Assembly (NCBI GenBank): GCA_017614375.1
Contig: JAGABZ010000002.1
Coordinates: 37,496 to 101,495 of the forward strand
Length of the DNA stretch: 64,000 nucleotides
Source: Spirochaetales bacterium
GTDB taxonomy: Bacteria; Spirochaetota; Spirochaetia; Sphaerochaetales; Sphaerochaetaceae
Direction of reading: 5' to 3'
Position 1 is the stretch's first letter. Each line of letters starts with the position of its first letter. Made by a program: the position numbers and the translations under genes. Under the pieces are notes generated by a model. It did not search any database and had not been told where the DNA came from. It saw only the letters and a program-made list of their open reading frames with translations. Below, in pieces: positions 16,353 through 25,277 of the stretch.

Positions 16353-17462
16353 TCAGAGAGGAGTTACCCTTCCCCTTCCGACGTTCTTTCCGGTCTGCTT
16401 GTCGAACAGGATGATTCCGTCGCCCTCGATGGAGAAGTTCATGTCGCTGTTGAGCTTGTAGTCGACGTTTCCGAACTTGACCGAGGTGAGGATGAAACCG
16501 TCGACATCCAGCTTGACCGTCGTCTCCATACCGGCAGGCAGGGTTCCGTAGATCTTCGCCTGTCCCTCGCCCTCCTCCAGACGGACGAACTCCGGGCGAA
16601 CGCCGACGACGGCCTCTGCGCCGATTTCTCCGATCGGCCTGGCGGCCTCAAAGGCAAATCTGCGGCCGAAGAACTCAACAGTGGCCTTTGCCCCGTCGGC
16701 CGAGACAAGTTTTGCCGGGATGAAGTTCATCGATGGATTTCCGACGAAGTCGGCGACGAAGAGGTTGGCCGGGTTGGAATAGGTTTCCATCGGCGGGTCG
16801 AACTGCTGAAGGATGCCGTTCTTGATCAGGCAGATCCTCGAGGAGAGGGTCATGGCCTCCAACTGGTCGTGGGTGACGTAGACAAAGGTCGAGTCGGTGT
16901 CGGTGTGCAGCCTCTTGAGCTCGATGCGCATCTCCAGCCTCAGCTTGGCGTCGAGATTGGAAAGCGGCTCGTCCATGAACAGAACCTTGGGCCTGGGGGC
17001 CAGGGTACGGGCGATGGCGACACGCTGCTGCTGTCCTCCGGAGAGCTCGGACGGATAACGCTTGTCGAACTCCTCGATCTTGAGCATCTGGAGCATCTCC
17101 TTGACACGGGCCTCAATCTGGGGCTTGGGCCACTTGAGGTTCTCAAGTCCGAAGGCGATGTTCTGGTGGACCGTCATGTGCGGCCAGAGGGCGTAGTTCT
17201 GGAAAAGGAAACCGATGTCGCGCTTTGAGGGCGAGAGGTTTATCTGCTTTTCCGAGTCGAACACCACGGTGTCTCCGATGGTGATGCGGCCCTCGGTCGG
17301 GGTCTCGAGTCCGGCGATCATTCTCAGCGTGGTGGTCTTTCCGCAGCCGGAAGGACCGAGGAGAATGATGAACTCGCGGTCTTCGATGACCATGTTCAGG
17401 TCTTCGACCGCTGTGAATTTCTGGAATCTTTTGGATACATGTTCAAGTACGATCTTCGGCAT
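16353..17462 (-). CDS. ABC importer ATP-binding protein (Fbp/Ugp type, with TOBE)
   Basis: The 369-residue ATPase has Walker A GPSGCGKTT (36-44), Q-loop FLFQNYALWPHMTV, signature LSGGQQQRVAIAR, Walker B VLFMDEPLSNLD and switch VTHDQLEAM, then a C-terminal TOBE-type regulatory domain from about residue 240. It starts one base past the permease stop and completes a binding protein - permease - ATPase operon. The fused permease type points to an iron(III)-, thiamine- or phosphonate-class importer rather than to a sugar system, but the substrate is not determined. Confidence 0.9.
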   Translation of the reverse strand: MPKIVLEHVSKRFQKFTAVEDLNMVIEDREFIILLGPSGCGKTTTLRMIAGLETPTEGRITIGDTVVFDSEKQINLSPSKRDIGFLFQNYALWPHMTVHQNIAFGLENLKWPKPQIEARVKEMLQMLKIEEFDKRYPSELSGGQQQRVAIARTLAPRPKVLFMDEPLSNLDAKLRLEMRIELKRLHTDTDSTFVYVTHDQLEAMTLSSRICLIKNGILQQFDPPMETYSNPANLFVADFVGNPSMNFIPAKLVSADGAKATVEFFGRRFAFEAARPIGEIGAEAVVGVRPEFVRLEEGEGQAKIYGTLPAGMETTVKLDVDGFILTSVKFGNVDYKLNSDMNFSIEGDGIILFDKQTGKNVGRGRVTPL

Positions 17463-17463
17463 A

Positions 17464-19317
17464 TCAGTTTCCTCCCACTCCCTTGTCGATGCTTGCTCCG
17501 GTCAGCTTGTTGACGATGAACTGGATAACCAGGACAACGATGATTATCAGCAGGTTGACCGCGTTGCTGGACTGCGAAAGTCCTGTCCTGCTGTATTCCT
17601 GCAGCATGCTGGTCGCCAATGTCTTGAAGCTCGGAACGAGCAGTACGAAGAGCGACAGTTCCCTCATGCAGGAGATGAACGGCAGCAGGTAGCCGCTGAT
17701 GAAGCTGGCCTTCTGGATCGGGAACAGGATCTTTGTCATCCTCCTGATCCAGGGCACGCCGATGACGATGGCCGCTTCCTCGATTTCACCGGAGAGCTGC
17801 AGCATTGCGCTGGTGCCCGTCCTGGATGCGAACGGCATGAACTTGATCGAGCCTACCATGATCAGAATCAGGAACGAGCCGTCCAGCCAGGTAAAGCCCT
17901 TGGTGTAGGACAGGGCCAGATAGACGGCACCGAAGCTCATCGACGGAATCAGATACGGCAGGAAGGCCAGGTTGGAAACCATCGAGGCAGCCCTGCTTCC
18001 CCTCTTGCGGGCCACCGCGTAACCGATGAGGATTCCGAAGGTTCCGGCCACGCCGGCGACGATCAGCGACAGCAGCAGGCTCCGGCCGAGTGCACTCCAC
18101 ATGAACGCGCTGCGCAGGATTCCGACGGTGTCGCCCTTGTTGCTTCCCTCAAACGGCTCGGCGGAGAACCAGTAGCGCAGAGTCAGCGTCGAGAAGTCTC
18201 CGGGAACCTCGAGCAGGCTTTCGGCGGCGAACGAGAGCAGCGGCACGATGGCAAAGAAAGCCACCAGGATCAGCAGGAAAACCGCCAGAGGCTTCCGGGC
18301 CTTGCCCAGTTTGACCAGGGAAACCTGACCGGATTTTCCGGTTACCGTGGTGAAAGACTTGCGGCTGCCGGTGATCTTGTTGTTCGCCATGAGGATGGCA
18401 ATCGAGAACAGCATCAGGATGATGGCCAGAACATAGCCCTGCCCCTTTGTCATGCCGTTGTTGAGCAGGCTGCGCATCTGGATGGAAATGGCGATGAAGT
18501 TGTTTCCGCCCTTGATCGAGCTCTTGTTGAGGAAGAACGGAACGGTGAAGCTGCTTATGGAGCTTGAGAACACCAGCAGAACCGTCGAGACCAAAGCCGG
18601 CATGACGATCGGCAGGGTAACCCTGTAGAGAATCTTGAAGCGGCTGGCCTTGAGAACGGTGGCAGCCTCCTCAAGGTTGGCGTCCATGTTGCGCAGGATA
18701 CCTCCGATGAGAATGTAGGCAAAGGGCGCGTAGTGGAGTCCCAGGGCCATGGCGCAGGGGAAAAGCCCGTAGACCATCGACTCGGGAACGCAGATTCCGG
18801 TCAGCGCCTCAAGCATGCCTTTGCCGGCGTTGATCGAGGTGTTCTTGAAGAAGTTCTCCCAGAACATTGCCATCGACCAGCTGGGCATTATGTACGGAAA
18901 CACGAATACCGTTGACAGGAACTTCTTGAAGGGCAGGTCGCTGCGGGTGATGAACCACGCCACTACTCCCCCGAAGAGCACCGCCACGAAGCAGGCAAGC
19001 AGGGCCATCAGGGTGGACTGGTACAGGGGTTCCCAGAATGCCGTCAGGGCGTAATGGTACTCCTTGCTCGTCAGCAGTTCGACCCAATGGTGGAATGTGA
19101 AATCGCCGTCCTCGACCGGATTGTCAAAGGTTGAAACGTACACGGCCTCCTGGTTTCCGTTGATCTTGAAAGAGCCCAGCAGCAGGGTGCTCAGCGGCAG
19201 GACGACCGTCAGAACCAGGATTACGAGGAAGACGACTGTAATAATGTTCGCCGGTTTGGAGAAATAGGTCCTGAACCTGTTCCCGACCGGGCTAATGGTC
19301 TTTTCAGCCATTATCAT
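17464..19317 (-). CDS. ABC importer permease with two fused membrane domains (FbpB/SfuB type)
   Basis: The 617-residue protein contains two tandem permease units of about six helices each. Each has an EAA-loop (LEEAATVLKASRFKILYRVTLP in the first, IEEAAIVIGVPWIRRMTKILFP in the second). Such fusions are usual for iron(III)-type importers, where one gene replaces a permease pair. The start MIMAEKTISP has the alternative ATG six bases downstream. A terminator-like hairpin separates it from the binding protein gene, as often seen where the binding protein is made in excess. Confidence 0.88.
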   Translation of the reverse strand: MIMAEKTISPVGNRFRTYFSKPANIITVVFLVILVLTVVLPLSTLLLGSFKINGNQEAVYVSTFDNPVEDGDFTFHHWVELLTSKEYHYALTAFWEPLYQSTLMALLACFVAVLFGGVVAWFITRSDLPFKKFLSTVFVFPYIMPSWSMAMFWENFFKNTSINAGKGMLEALTGICVPESMVYGLFPCAMALGLHYAPFAYILIGGILRNMDANLEEAATVLKASRFKILYRVTLPIVMPALVSTVLLVFSSSISSFTVPFFLNKSSIKGGNNFIAISIQMRSLLNNGMTKGQGYVLAIILMLFSIAILMANNKITGSRKSFTTVTGKSGQVSLVKLGKARKPLAVFLLILVAFFAIVPLLSFAAESLLEVPGDFSTLTLRYWFSAEPFEGSNKGDTVGILRSAFMWSALGRSLLLSLIVAGVAGTFGILIGYAVARKRGSRAASMVSNLAFLPYLIPSMSFGAVYLALSYTKGFTWLDGSFLILIMVGSIKFMPFASRTGTSAMLQLSGEIEEAAIVIGVPWIRRMTKILFPIQKASFISGYLLPFISCMRELSLFVLLVPSFKTLATSMLQEYSRTGLSQSSNAVNLLIIIVVLVIQFIVNKLTGASIDKGVGGN

Positions 19318-19331
19318 TATCTCCCTTTACG

Positions 19332-19356
19332 AAAAAAGGGGGCGTTTCCGCCCCCC
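19332..19356 (-). terminator. Hairpin between binding protein and permease genes
   Basis: On the minus strand GGGGGCG pairs with CGCCCCC around a short loop, followed by TTTTTT. It lies 14 bp after the binding-protein stop and probably lowers read-through into the permease gene. Confidence 0.75.
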
Positions 19357-19369
19357 GTGTATATAAGGT

Positions 19370-20443
19370 TTACTTTCCGGCCAGAGCCATGTTGATGAAC
19401 TTGACGACGCTGGCGTAGGACTGGTCGATATACTGGACGTCCTCGACGACGCACAACTTCTTCCATTCGGCCAGGGCGGGGTCGCCGTCGACCGACGGGA
19501 TGTTGGAGTTGGAGGAGTAGTATCCGAGGATTCCGCCCCATCCGGCTTTGTAGCCTTCGGCGGAGTGGATGTACTTGATGAACAGACAGGCGGTGTACGG
19601 GAGCTTGGCCGTGACGGGAATCAGGGTCCACATGTTGTACACGAATCCGTTGAAGCCCTCGATCTGGTTGTTCCAACCGCCGGCGGTGACGGTCTTGGTG
19701 TAGTAGTCGTCGGTGTCCTTGTAGGTGTCCTTGTAGTACTCGTAGTCCTTGAGCTTGCACAGTCCGGCGAAGATAATTCTGCCGTCGGCGGCGTAGTTCT
19801 TCAGGCCCTTGATCTCACTGGAGTCCGAGCTGTGCCAGTAGCCGACGTTCTGGATGAATTCCTTGACGAACTTGTAGCCGATGTTGACGTAGTTCGGATC
19901 CTCTTCGTAGTCCTTTCCGAAGTAGCTCTTGTAGGCGGCCTTGAGTCTCTCGCAGGAGCTCGGGCTGGTCAGCATGATAAGGAAGCTCATGTTGATGTCC
20001 TCTCCGAGCGGGTTCTGGTAGGAGACGTTGTGCAGGCCCTTGAGGGAAACGCCGTCGACTCCGGTCATCTGCCAGACGTTCTTCAGCTGCTCGGTTCCGA
20101 CCGTGGTGTTGTCGTAGATAAAGACCTTGTTGAAGGTGACTCCGACCAGCGGGTTCTTGTCCTCGTCGGCAATCTTGATGTCGGCGTCGGACGGGTCATA
20201 GCTGAGCAGGAAGTTGGTGTCGAGCATGGCGTTCTTGAGGAACGAGGCATCCTGGATCATGACGAAGTCGGCGATGTAGGCGTTGGCCTTCTGGGCTGCG
20301 ATCAGCTTGGGCTGGTACTCTGAACCCTTCTTGGAGTTGTAGGCGACTCTTCCGGCTGCCCATTCGTATTTCTTCTCGAACGCGGCGAGGGCCTTCTTGA
20401 TTCCGGAGGTGAGAGAGTCGGCGTTGAAGGTCAGGTCTTGCAC
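19370..20443 (-). CDS. ABC importer substrate-binding protein lacking a signal peptide
   Basis: The 357-residue frame is a periplasmic binding protein of the iron/thiamine class: it opens with LTFNADSLTSGIKKALAAFEKKYEW, normally found just after the signal peptide, and continues with ADFVMIQDASFLKNAM, the closing strands and GWGGILGYYSSNS. The only start is GTG 20443, and an in-frame TAG lies 33 bp upstream, so no signal peptide can be encoded. The junction falls exactly at the -35 region of the divergent his promoter. Either the 5' end was deleted by rearrangement, or the assembly is wrong here. As written the protein would stay in the cytoplasm. Confidence 0.75.
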   Translation of the reverse strand: MQDLTFNADSLTSGIKKALAAFEKKYEWAAGRVAYNSKKGSEYQPKLIAAQKANAYIADFVMIQDASFLKNAMLDTNFLLSYDPSDADIKIADEDKNPLVGVTFNKVFIYDNTTVGTEQLKNVWQMTGVDGVSLKGLHNVSYQNPLGEDINMSFLIMLTSPSSCERLKAAYKSYFGKDYEEDPNYVNIGYKFVKEFIQNVGYWHSSDSSEIKGLKNYAADGRIIFAGLCKLKDYEYYKDTYKDTDDYYTKTVTAGGWNNQIEGFNGFVYNMWTLIPVTAKLPYTACLFIKYIHSAEGYKAGWGGILGYYSSNSNIPSVDGDPALAEWKKLCVVEDVQYIDQSYASVVKFINMALAGK

Positions 20444-20465
20444 TTTAATATGATAAAGTGATAAT
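20438..20465 (+). promoter_or_regulatory. Promoter of the histidine operon
   Basis: TTGCAC (20438-20443), a 16-bp spacer and GATAAT (20460-20465) lie about 30 bp before the hisR start. The spacer is filled by a palindrome (see the operator entry). The start at 20495 has GGGAGG as ribosome site. Confidence 0.6.
20441..20460 (+). promoter_or_regulatory. Palindromic operator, probably for the YerC/HisR-like repressor
   Basis: CACTTTA-ATATGA-TAAAGTG is a perfect 7-bp inverted repeat with a six-base centre. It lies between the -35 and -10 elements, the classic place for a repressor, and 34 bp before the gene of a TrpR-like protein that heads the his operon. That this protein binds here is inferred from position. 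The same site overlaps the GTG of the divergent binding protein gene. Confidence 0.6.
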
Positions 20466-20494
20466 GTGATAGCACGCTAACACGGGAGGCGGAT

Positions 20495-20797
20495 ATGACG
20501 TACAGAAACGAAGCGACGGATTTGTTGTTCAGGGCCATCGGACTGCTTGAGTCGGACGAAGAGTGTGCGGCTTTCCTGGAGGACCTGTGCACCATCAGGG
20601 AGATTCAGGACATGGCCCAGCGTCTGCAGACGGCAATCCTGCTCTCCGAGGGGCGCAACTACCAGACCATCTCCTCCCGGGCGGGGGTGAGCACCGCCAC
20701 GATCAGCAGGGTATCCCGGGCGCTGAATTACGGAAGCGGCGGATACGGCCTGGTAATCGGGAAGCTTGTTTCACAGGGAGAGGGCGATGAGAATTGA
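20495..20797 (+). CDS. hisR: TrpR-related regulator YerC/YecD, probable histidine repressor
   Basis: The 100-residue protein has the YerC/YecD signature: an N-terminal helix pair (ATDLLFRAIGLLESDEECAAFLEDLCTIREIQDMAQR) then a helix-turn-helix GRNYQTISSRAGVSTATISRVSRAL. In Firmicutes a TrpR-superfamily protein of this kind has been proposed as a histidine-pathway regulator (HisR) from comparative genomics. Here it is the first gene of a complete his operon and overlaps the next gene by 11 bp, which agrees with autoregulated control of the whole operon. Ligand, probably histidine, is inferred. Confidence 0.8.
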   Translation: MTYRNEATDLLFRAIGLLESDEECAAFLEDLCTIREIQDMAQRLQTAILLSEGRNYQTISSRAGVSTATISRVSRALNYGSGGYGLVIGKLVSQGEGDEN

Positions 20798-22352
20798 CGA
20801 CGCGGTTCTGGCACCGGGGGAAAAACTGGCGCTCGGGCTCAGGCAGCTGTACCTGGACAGAGGCTACCTCCCCTACCGGATGGGAAAATTCGAGGAGTAC
20901 GATTTCTACGCCCGACACAAGGACTTTCTGGTTTCGGACAATGTTCTGACCTTCACCGACACCGACGGGAAGCTTCTGGCGCTCAAGCCGGACGTGACAC
21001 TTTCGTTGATCCGAAACCTTTCCGACGAGCCCGACAAGGTCAGGCGGTTCTTTTACAACGAAAACGTCTACAGGGTGAGCAAGGGCACCGGCTCTTTCGG
21101 CGAAATCATGCAGTCGGGTGTCGAGTGCCTGGGAAAGGTGGGCACGGCGGAAGTCGCCGGCGTGATTGATCTGGCCTGCGAAAGCCTGGAAATGATAAGC
21201 CCGCGGTCCTTGCTTTGCATCTGTCCGCTGGGGCTGGTCGAGGCGCTTGTGAGGCAGACCGGAGCCGACGACGGTACCGCGGGTGCGCTGATTTCGGCCC
21301 TCTCGCGCCGCCAGAGCGCCGGGATGAAGAAGATCTGCGATGAGAACGGACTGGATTACACGATTCTTCAGGGGCTGACGGGCAACCCGGTCGGCCTGAA
21401 AGAGGCCTCTGCGCTGATCGAACGCCGGGCCGCCTCAGGTGACGGGGCCGTCCGTGATCAGGCCCGGGAAACTGCCGGCCTTATCCGTATCCTGGAGACA
21501 GGAAAACGGGCGGCGATGATACGGGTCGATTTTTCCGCCGTGGCCGACGGGGCTTACTACAACGGCACCGTATTCAGCGGCTTTGTGCCGGGTGTCCCGG
21601 AGGCGGTGCTTTCGGGTGGCCGGTACGACAACCTGATGGTCAAGCTTTCACGCCGCTCCAGGGCTGTGGGCTTTGCGGTTTACACCGACAGACTCGCCCG
21701 GGCTCCTTTGGCCGCGACAGCGGATGACACGCTGAGTATCGCCCTGCCGAAGGGAAGGCTCGGAGAGGAGGTCTACTCCCTCTTTGAAAAAGCCGGATAC
21801 GGCTGCGGCACTCTCAATCCGGACAGCAGGGCGCTGATTCTGGAGAACCCTGAGCACAGGGTGCGGTTCTTCTGGGTCAAGCCCTCGGATGTGGCGGTGT
21901 ACGTCGAGCGCGGGGCGGCCGACCTGGGGGTCACCGGACAGGACATAATAATGGAGTACAAGCCGGACGTGTATGAGCTGTTGGATCTGAACGTCGGAAA
22001 GTGCACCCTTGCCGTTGCCGCCCCGGACGGCTGGCAGGACAACCGCGAAGGAACCCTCAGGGTGGCCACCAAGTTCCCGTCGGCGGCCCGCTCGTTTTTC
22101 CGCAGCCGGGGACGGGACATCGACATCATCAGGCTCAACGGCTCAATTGAGCTGGCTCCTCTGCTGGGGCTGTCGGACGTAATCGTCGATATCGTACAGA
22201 CCGGCACAACGCTTAAGGAGAATTCGATGTCCGTTGTTGAGAAAATCGCCCCGTTAAGCGCACGGCTCACGGCCAACAAGGCATCGTTCCGGTTCAAATC
22301 GGAATCGGTAAAGAGTTTGGTCGCCGCCCTTGTGGAGGAGGTGCCCGTATGA
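20787..22352 (+). CDS. hisZG: HisZ-HisG fusion: ATP phosphoribosyltransferase, regulatory plus catalytic subunits
   Basis: This 521-residue protein joins two subunits that are usually separate. Residues 1 to about 312 are HisZ, the HisRS-like regulator (LKPDVTLSLIRNL, YNENVYR, VLSGGRYDNL). Residues about 314-521 are short-form HisG (IALPKGRLGEEVYSLFEKAGY, GVTGQDII, VATKFPSAARSFF, SDVIVDIVQTGTTLKEN) without the C-terminal regulatory domain of long HisG. It makes phosphoribosyl-ATP, the committed step, and would carry feedback control in one chain. ATG 20787 is chosen because GGGAGAGGG precedes it; it overlaps the hisR end. No frameshift or stop separates the halves. Confidence 0.9.
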   Translation: MRIDDAVLAPGEKLALGLRQLYLDRGYLPYRMGKFEEYDFYARHKDFLVSDNVLTFTDTDGKLLALKPDVTLSLIRNLSDEPDKVRRFFYNENVYRVSKGTGSFGEIMQSGVECLGKVGTAEVAGVIDLACESLEMISPRSLLCICPLGLVEALVRQTGADDGTAGALISALSRRQSAGMKKICDENGLDYTILQGLTGNPVGLKEASALIERRAASGDGAVRDQARETAGLIRILETGKRAAMIRVDFSAVADGAYYNGTVFSGFVPGVPEAVLSGGRYDNLMVKLSRRSRAVGFAVYTDRLARAPLAATADDTLSIALPKGRLGEEVYSLFEKAGYGCGTLNPDSRALILENPEHRVRFFWVKPSDVAVYVERGAADLGVTGQDIIMEYKPDVYELLDLNVGKCTLAVAAPDGWQDNREGTLRVATKFPSAARSFFRSRGRDIDIIRLNGSIELAPLLGLSDVIVDIVQTGTTLKENSMSVVEKIAPLSARLTANKASFRFKSESVKSLVAALVEEVPV

Positions 22353-23635
22353 TCTGCGTCAGTGACTACGCTCCACAGCTGCTGAACCGCAACTGCTCCC
22401 CGGAGGCGGACCGGGACATCAGGGAAACCGTCCGCGCGATTATCAGCGACGTCAGAAGATGCGGGGATACGGCCCTGCTGGAGTACAGCCGTCGCTTCGA
22501 CAAAGTCCGGGACCTGTGCATCGAGGTTCCCGGGCAAGTCATCGACGCCTCTGCCGCCGGGATCGACCCGGAACTGCTTGGGACCATGCGCCTGGCCGCA
22601 GGAAGGATAGAGAGGTATCACCGCTCCCAGCTGAGGGAGGGCTTTGAGATCAGGGAACCGGACGGAACCGTGATGGGCCAGAAGGTCCTGCCGATTGAAA
22701 AGGTCGGAATCTACGTCCCCGGAGGAAGGGCCGCATACCCTTCGACGGTGCTGATGACAGCCATTCCGGCCCGGATCGCCGGTTGCGGTACGATCGTCAT
22801 GGTCACCCCGCCCGATTCAGACGGCACAATCAGTCCCACCGTACTGGCGGCCTCGAAAATCGCCGGTGTGGACCGGGTGTTCGCCATCGGCGGGGCACAG
22901 GCCATAGCCGCCCTGGCCTACGGGACACAGACGGTGCCCAAGGTGGACAAAATCGTCGGACCGGGAAACGCATATGTGGCCGAGGCAAAGCGACAGGTAT
23001 TCGGAGCGGTCAGCATAGACATGATTGCCGGTCCGAGCGAGATTCTGATCATCGCGGACAAGTCGGCCTGCCCGGCTTTTCTGGCTGCCGACATGCTGGC
23101 CCAGGCGGAGCACGACCCGATGGCAAAGGCGGTGCTTCTCACAGACAGCCGTGAGCTCGGTCTGAATGTGCTCGATGAGATTCAAAAGAGACTGCCTCAG
23201 CTGACCCGCGGAGAAATCGCCGGCCGGAGCATCTCCGACAACGGGAGGATTCTGATTGTCGATTCGATAAGCCAGGCAATCGAGATCTCAAACGAATGGG
23301 CTCCGGAGCATCTGGAATTGTGTCTGGACGACCCGATGCCCCTTTTGGGAAGCATCAGGAACGCCGGCTCGGTTTTCCTCGGGCACTACTGCCCCGAGGC
23401 GATGGGAGACTATCTGACAGGGCCGAACCACACCCTGCCGACGTCGGGGACAGCCCGGTTCTCAAGCGCCCTGGGGGTGGATGACTTCACAAAGAGGGTG
23501 CAGTATTCCTCCCTGCCGCGGGAGGTCGCATGCGCCCTGGCAGATGATGTGAACCGTTTTGCCCTGGCCGAAGGGCTGGGTGCCCACGCTTCAAGCGCGC
23601 TCATCAGAAAACAAGCGAAGGAGGGACAGTTATGA
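22349..23635 (+). CDS. hisD: Histidinol dehydrogenase
   Basis: The 428-residue protein oxidises histidinol to histidine in two NAD-dependent steps. It shows the HisD hallmarks: EKVGIYVPGGRAAYPSTVLM, VFAIGGAQAIAALAYGT, VDKIVGPGNAYVAEAKR, IDMIAGPSEILIIAD, LAQAEHDP (zinc ligands Gln/His) and the C-terminal NHTLPTSGTARFSS and EGLGAHASS. Length is normal for the family. It overlaps hisZG by four bases (ATGA), so translation is probably coupled. Confidence 0.97.
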   Translation: MICVSDYAPQLLNRNCSPEADRDIRETVRAIISDVRRCGDTALLEYSRRFDKVRDLCIEVPGQVIDASAAGIDPELLGTMRLAAGRIERYHRSQLREGFEIREPDGTVMGQKVLPIEKVGIYVPGGRAAYPSTVLMTAIPARIAGCGTIVMVTPPDSDGTISPTVLAASKIAGVDRVFAIGGAQAIAALAYGTQTVPKVDKIVGPGNAYVAEAKRQVFGAVSIDMIAGPSEILIIADKSACPAFLAADMLAQAEHDPMAKAVLLTDSRELGLNVLDEIQKRLPQLTRGEIAGRSISDNGRILIVDSISQAIEISNEWAPEHLELCLDDPMPLLGSIRNAGSVFLGHYCPEAMGDYLTGPNHTLPTSGTARFSSALGVDDFTKRVQYSSLPREVACALADDVNRFALAEGLGAHASSALIRKQAKEGQL

Positions 23636-24696
23636 GCCGTTTTCTCAGACCGGGTCTGTCGGGCCTGACCCCGTACACTCCGGGGGAGCAGCCGCGGGAC
23701 ATTGAGTTCGTCAAACTCAACACCAACGAGTCACCCTTCCCTCCCTCCGCCTATGCCCAGCGTCTGGCCCGGCAGGCCGCGGGAGATCTGAACCTCTACT
23801 GTGACCCGGAGTGCACCGCCCTCAAGCAGGCGGCTTCGGAGGTCCTGGGGGTCGGCAAGGACCGCATCCTCTTTTCCAACGGTTCGGATGAGGTCATCGC
23901 CTGGGCTTTCCAGGCATTCTGCGATGCTGACACTCCGGCCGTGCTGACGGAAATCACCTATGGTTTTTATTCCTCCTGCGCGGCCCTGTACAACGTGCCG
24001 GTCGTCACGGTGCCGCTCAGGGATGATTTCACAGTCGACATCCGGCCGCTGGCCGGGGCCCGGGGAACCGTATTCCTGGCCAACCCCAACGCCCAGACGG
24101 GGATTGCCGTCGGGACGGAACTGATCAGAAATCTGGTCTCATCCGACCCGGACAGGCTGGTCATCGTCGATGAGGCTTACGTCGGATTCGGAGCACCCAG
24201 CGCCCTGTGCCTGACGGAGGAGTATCCAAACCTTCTGATAATCAGGACCCTCTCAAAATCGCACTCGATGGCGGGAGCCAGACTGGGGATCGCAATCGGC
24301 GACCCCGGGCTGATTTCCGATCTGGAGAAGATCCGCTGTTCGTTCAATCCGTACAACATCAACCGCATGACCCAGGCGGCGGGAATCGGGGCATTGCTGG
24401 ACACCGAGTACTGCAGGGCAAACTGCGCGACGGTGGCCTCAAACCGCGAATACACTGCGAAAGAACTTCGCAGAATGGGTTTCAGGGTACTGCCGTCAAG
24501 TGCCAACTTCCTGCTTGCCTCGCCGGGGAAAGCGGACGCGGAATACTTGTACCGGTCGCTGCGCTCCGAGGGCGTGCTTGTCCGGCACTTCGACTCACCC
24601 AGGCTCAGGGACTGGATCAGGGTGACCATAGGGACCAGGGAACAGATGGACACCTTCCTGACAAAGACGGGAAAGATCCTCGGGGAGAAATCATGA
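23632..24696 (+). CDS. hisC: Histidinol-phosphate aminotransferase
   Basis: The 354-residue PLP enzyme converts imidazole-acetol phosphate to histidinol phosphate. Seen are KLNTNESPFPPS, the LFSNGSDEVIAWAF segment, FLANPNAQTGIA, VIVDEAYVGFGAPS and the PLP-lysine region IRTLSKSHSMAGARLGIAIG. The C-terminal VLVRHF...IRVTIGTREQMD is typical of HisC. It overlaps hisD by ATGA. Confidence 0.96.
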   Translation: MSRFLRPGLSGLTPYTPGEQPRDIEFVKLNTNESPFPPSAYAQRLARQAAGDLNLYCDPECTALKQAASEVLGVGKDRILFSNGSDEVIAWAFQAFCDADTPAVLTEITYGFYSSCAALYNVPVVTVPLRDDFTVDIRPLAGARGTVFLANPNAQTGIAVGTELIRNLVSSDPDRLVIVDEAYVGFGAPSALCLTEEYPNLLIIRTLSKSHSMAGARLGIAIGDPGLISDLEKIRCSFNPYNINRMTQAAGIGALLDTEYCRANCATVASNREYTAKELRRMGFRVLPSSANFLLASPGKADAEYLYRSLRSEGVLVRHFDSPRLRDWIRVTIGTREQMDTFLTKTGKILGEKS

Positions 24697-25277
24697 GACA
24701 GGCCTCAATCAGAAGAACAACCGCGGAAACGGACATAGAACTGACCCTCCGGCTGGAAGGCGGAGATGTAAGAATCGACAGCGGCTGCGGGTTTCTCAAC
24801 CACATGCTCACCCTGCTGGCAGTGCACGGGGGACTTGGGCTGACTCTCAGGTGCAAGGGGGATACCGATGTCGACTACCACCACAGCACCGAGGACATAG
24901 GAATCGTACTGGGCCAGGCCTTTGCACAGGCCCTGGGAGACAAGAAAGGCATCCGCAGGTACGGGGATTGCTTCCTGCCGATGGACGAGACCCTGGTCCT
25001 CTGCTCGCTGGATCTGAGCGGACGCAGTTATCTGGGATTCTTTCTCCCCATGGAGGCTCAGAAGGTCGGGGATTTCGACACCGAACTGGTAAGGGAGTTC
25101 TTTGCAGCCTTTACACGGGGTTGCCCCGGTGCCGTGCACCTGAGGCTGCTCAGCGGTCAGAACACGCACCACATCATCGAGGCCGCGTTCAAGGCCTTTG
25201 GCCGGAGCCTGCGTCAGGCGGTCTCGATTGACCCGCTTAACGCCGGTGTGATTCCTTCGTCAAAGGGAGTGCTCTGA
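24693..25277 (+). CDS. hisB: Imidazoleglycerol-phosphate dehydratase
   Basis: The 194-residue manganese enzyme shows the duplicated metal motifs GFLNHMLTLLAVHGGL and DYHHSTEDIGIVLGQA, and then QNTHHIIEAAFKAFGRSLR. It is the monofunctional IGPD form, without the N-terminal phosphatase domain of enterobacterial HisB; the separate PHP phosphatase at the operon end supplies that activity. ATG 24693 overlaps the hisC stop (ATGA); a much longer frame starting inside hisC is not coding. Confidence 0.96.
   Translation: MRQASIRRTTAETDIELTLRLEGGDVRIDSGCGFLNHMLTLLAVHGGLGLTLRCKGDTDVDYHHSTEDIGIVLGQAFAQALGDKKGIRRYGDCFLPMDETLVLCSLDLSGRSYLGFFLPMEAQKVGDFDTELVREFFAAFTRGCPGAVHLRLLSGQNTHHIIEAAFKAFGRSLRQAVSIDPLNAGVIPSSKGVL

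Noticed and set aside
17215..18567. 450-codon plus-strand frame across the ABC permease gene
   Set aside because: Antisense shadow rich in Gln, Asp and Arg; the minus strand encodes a clear ABC permease.
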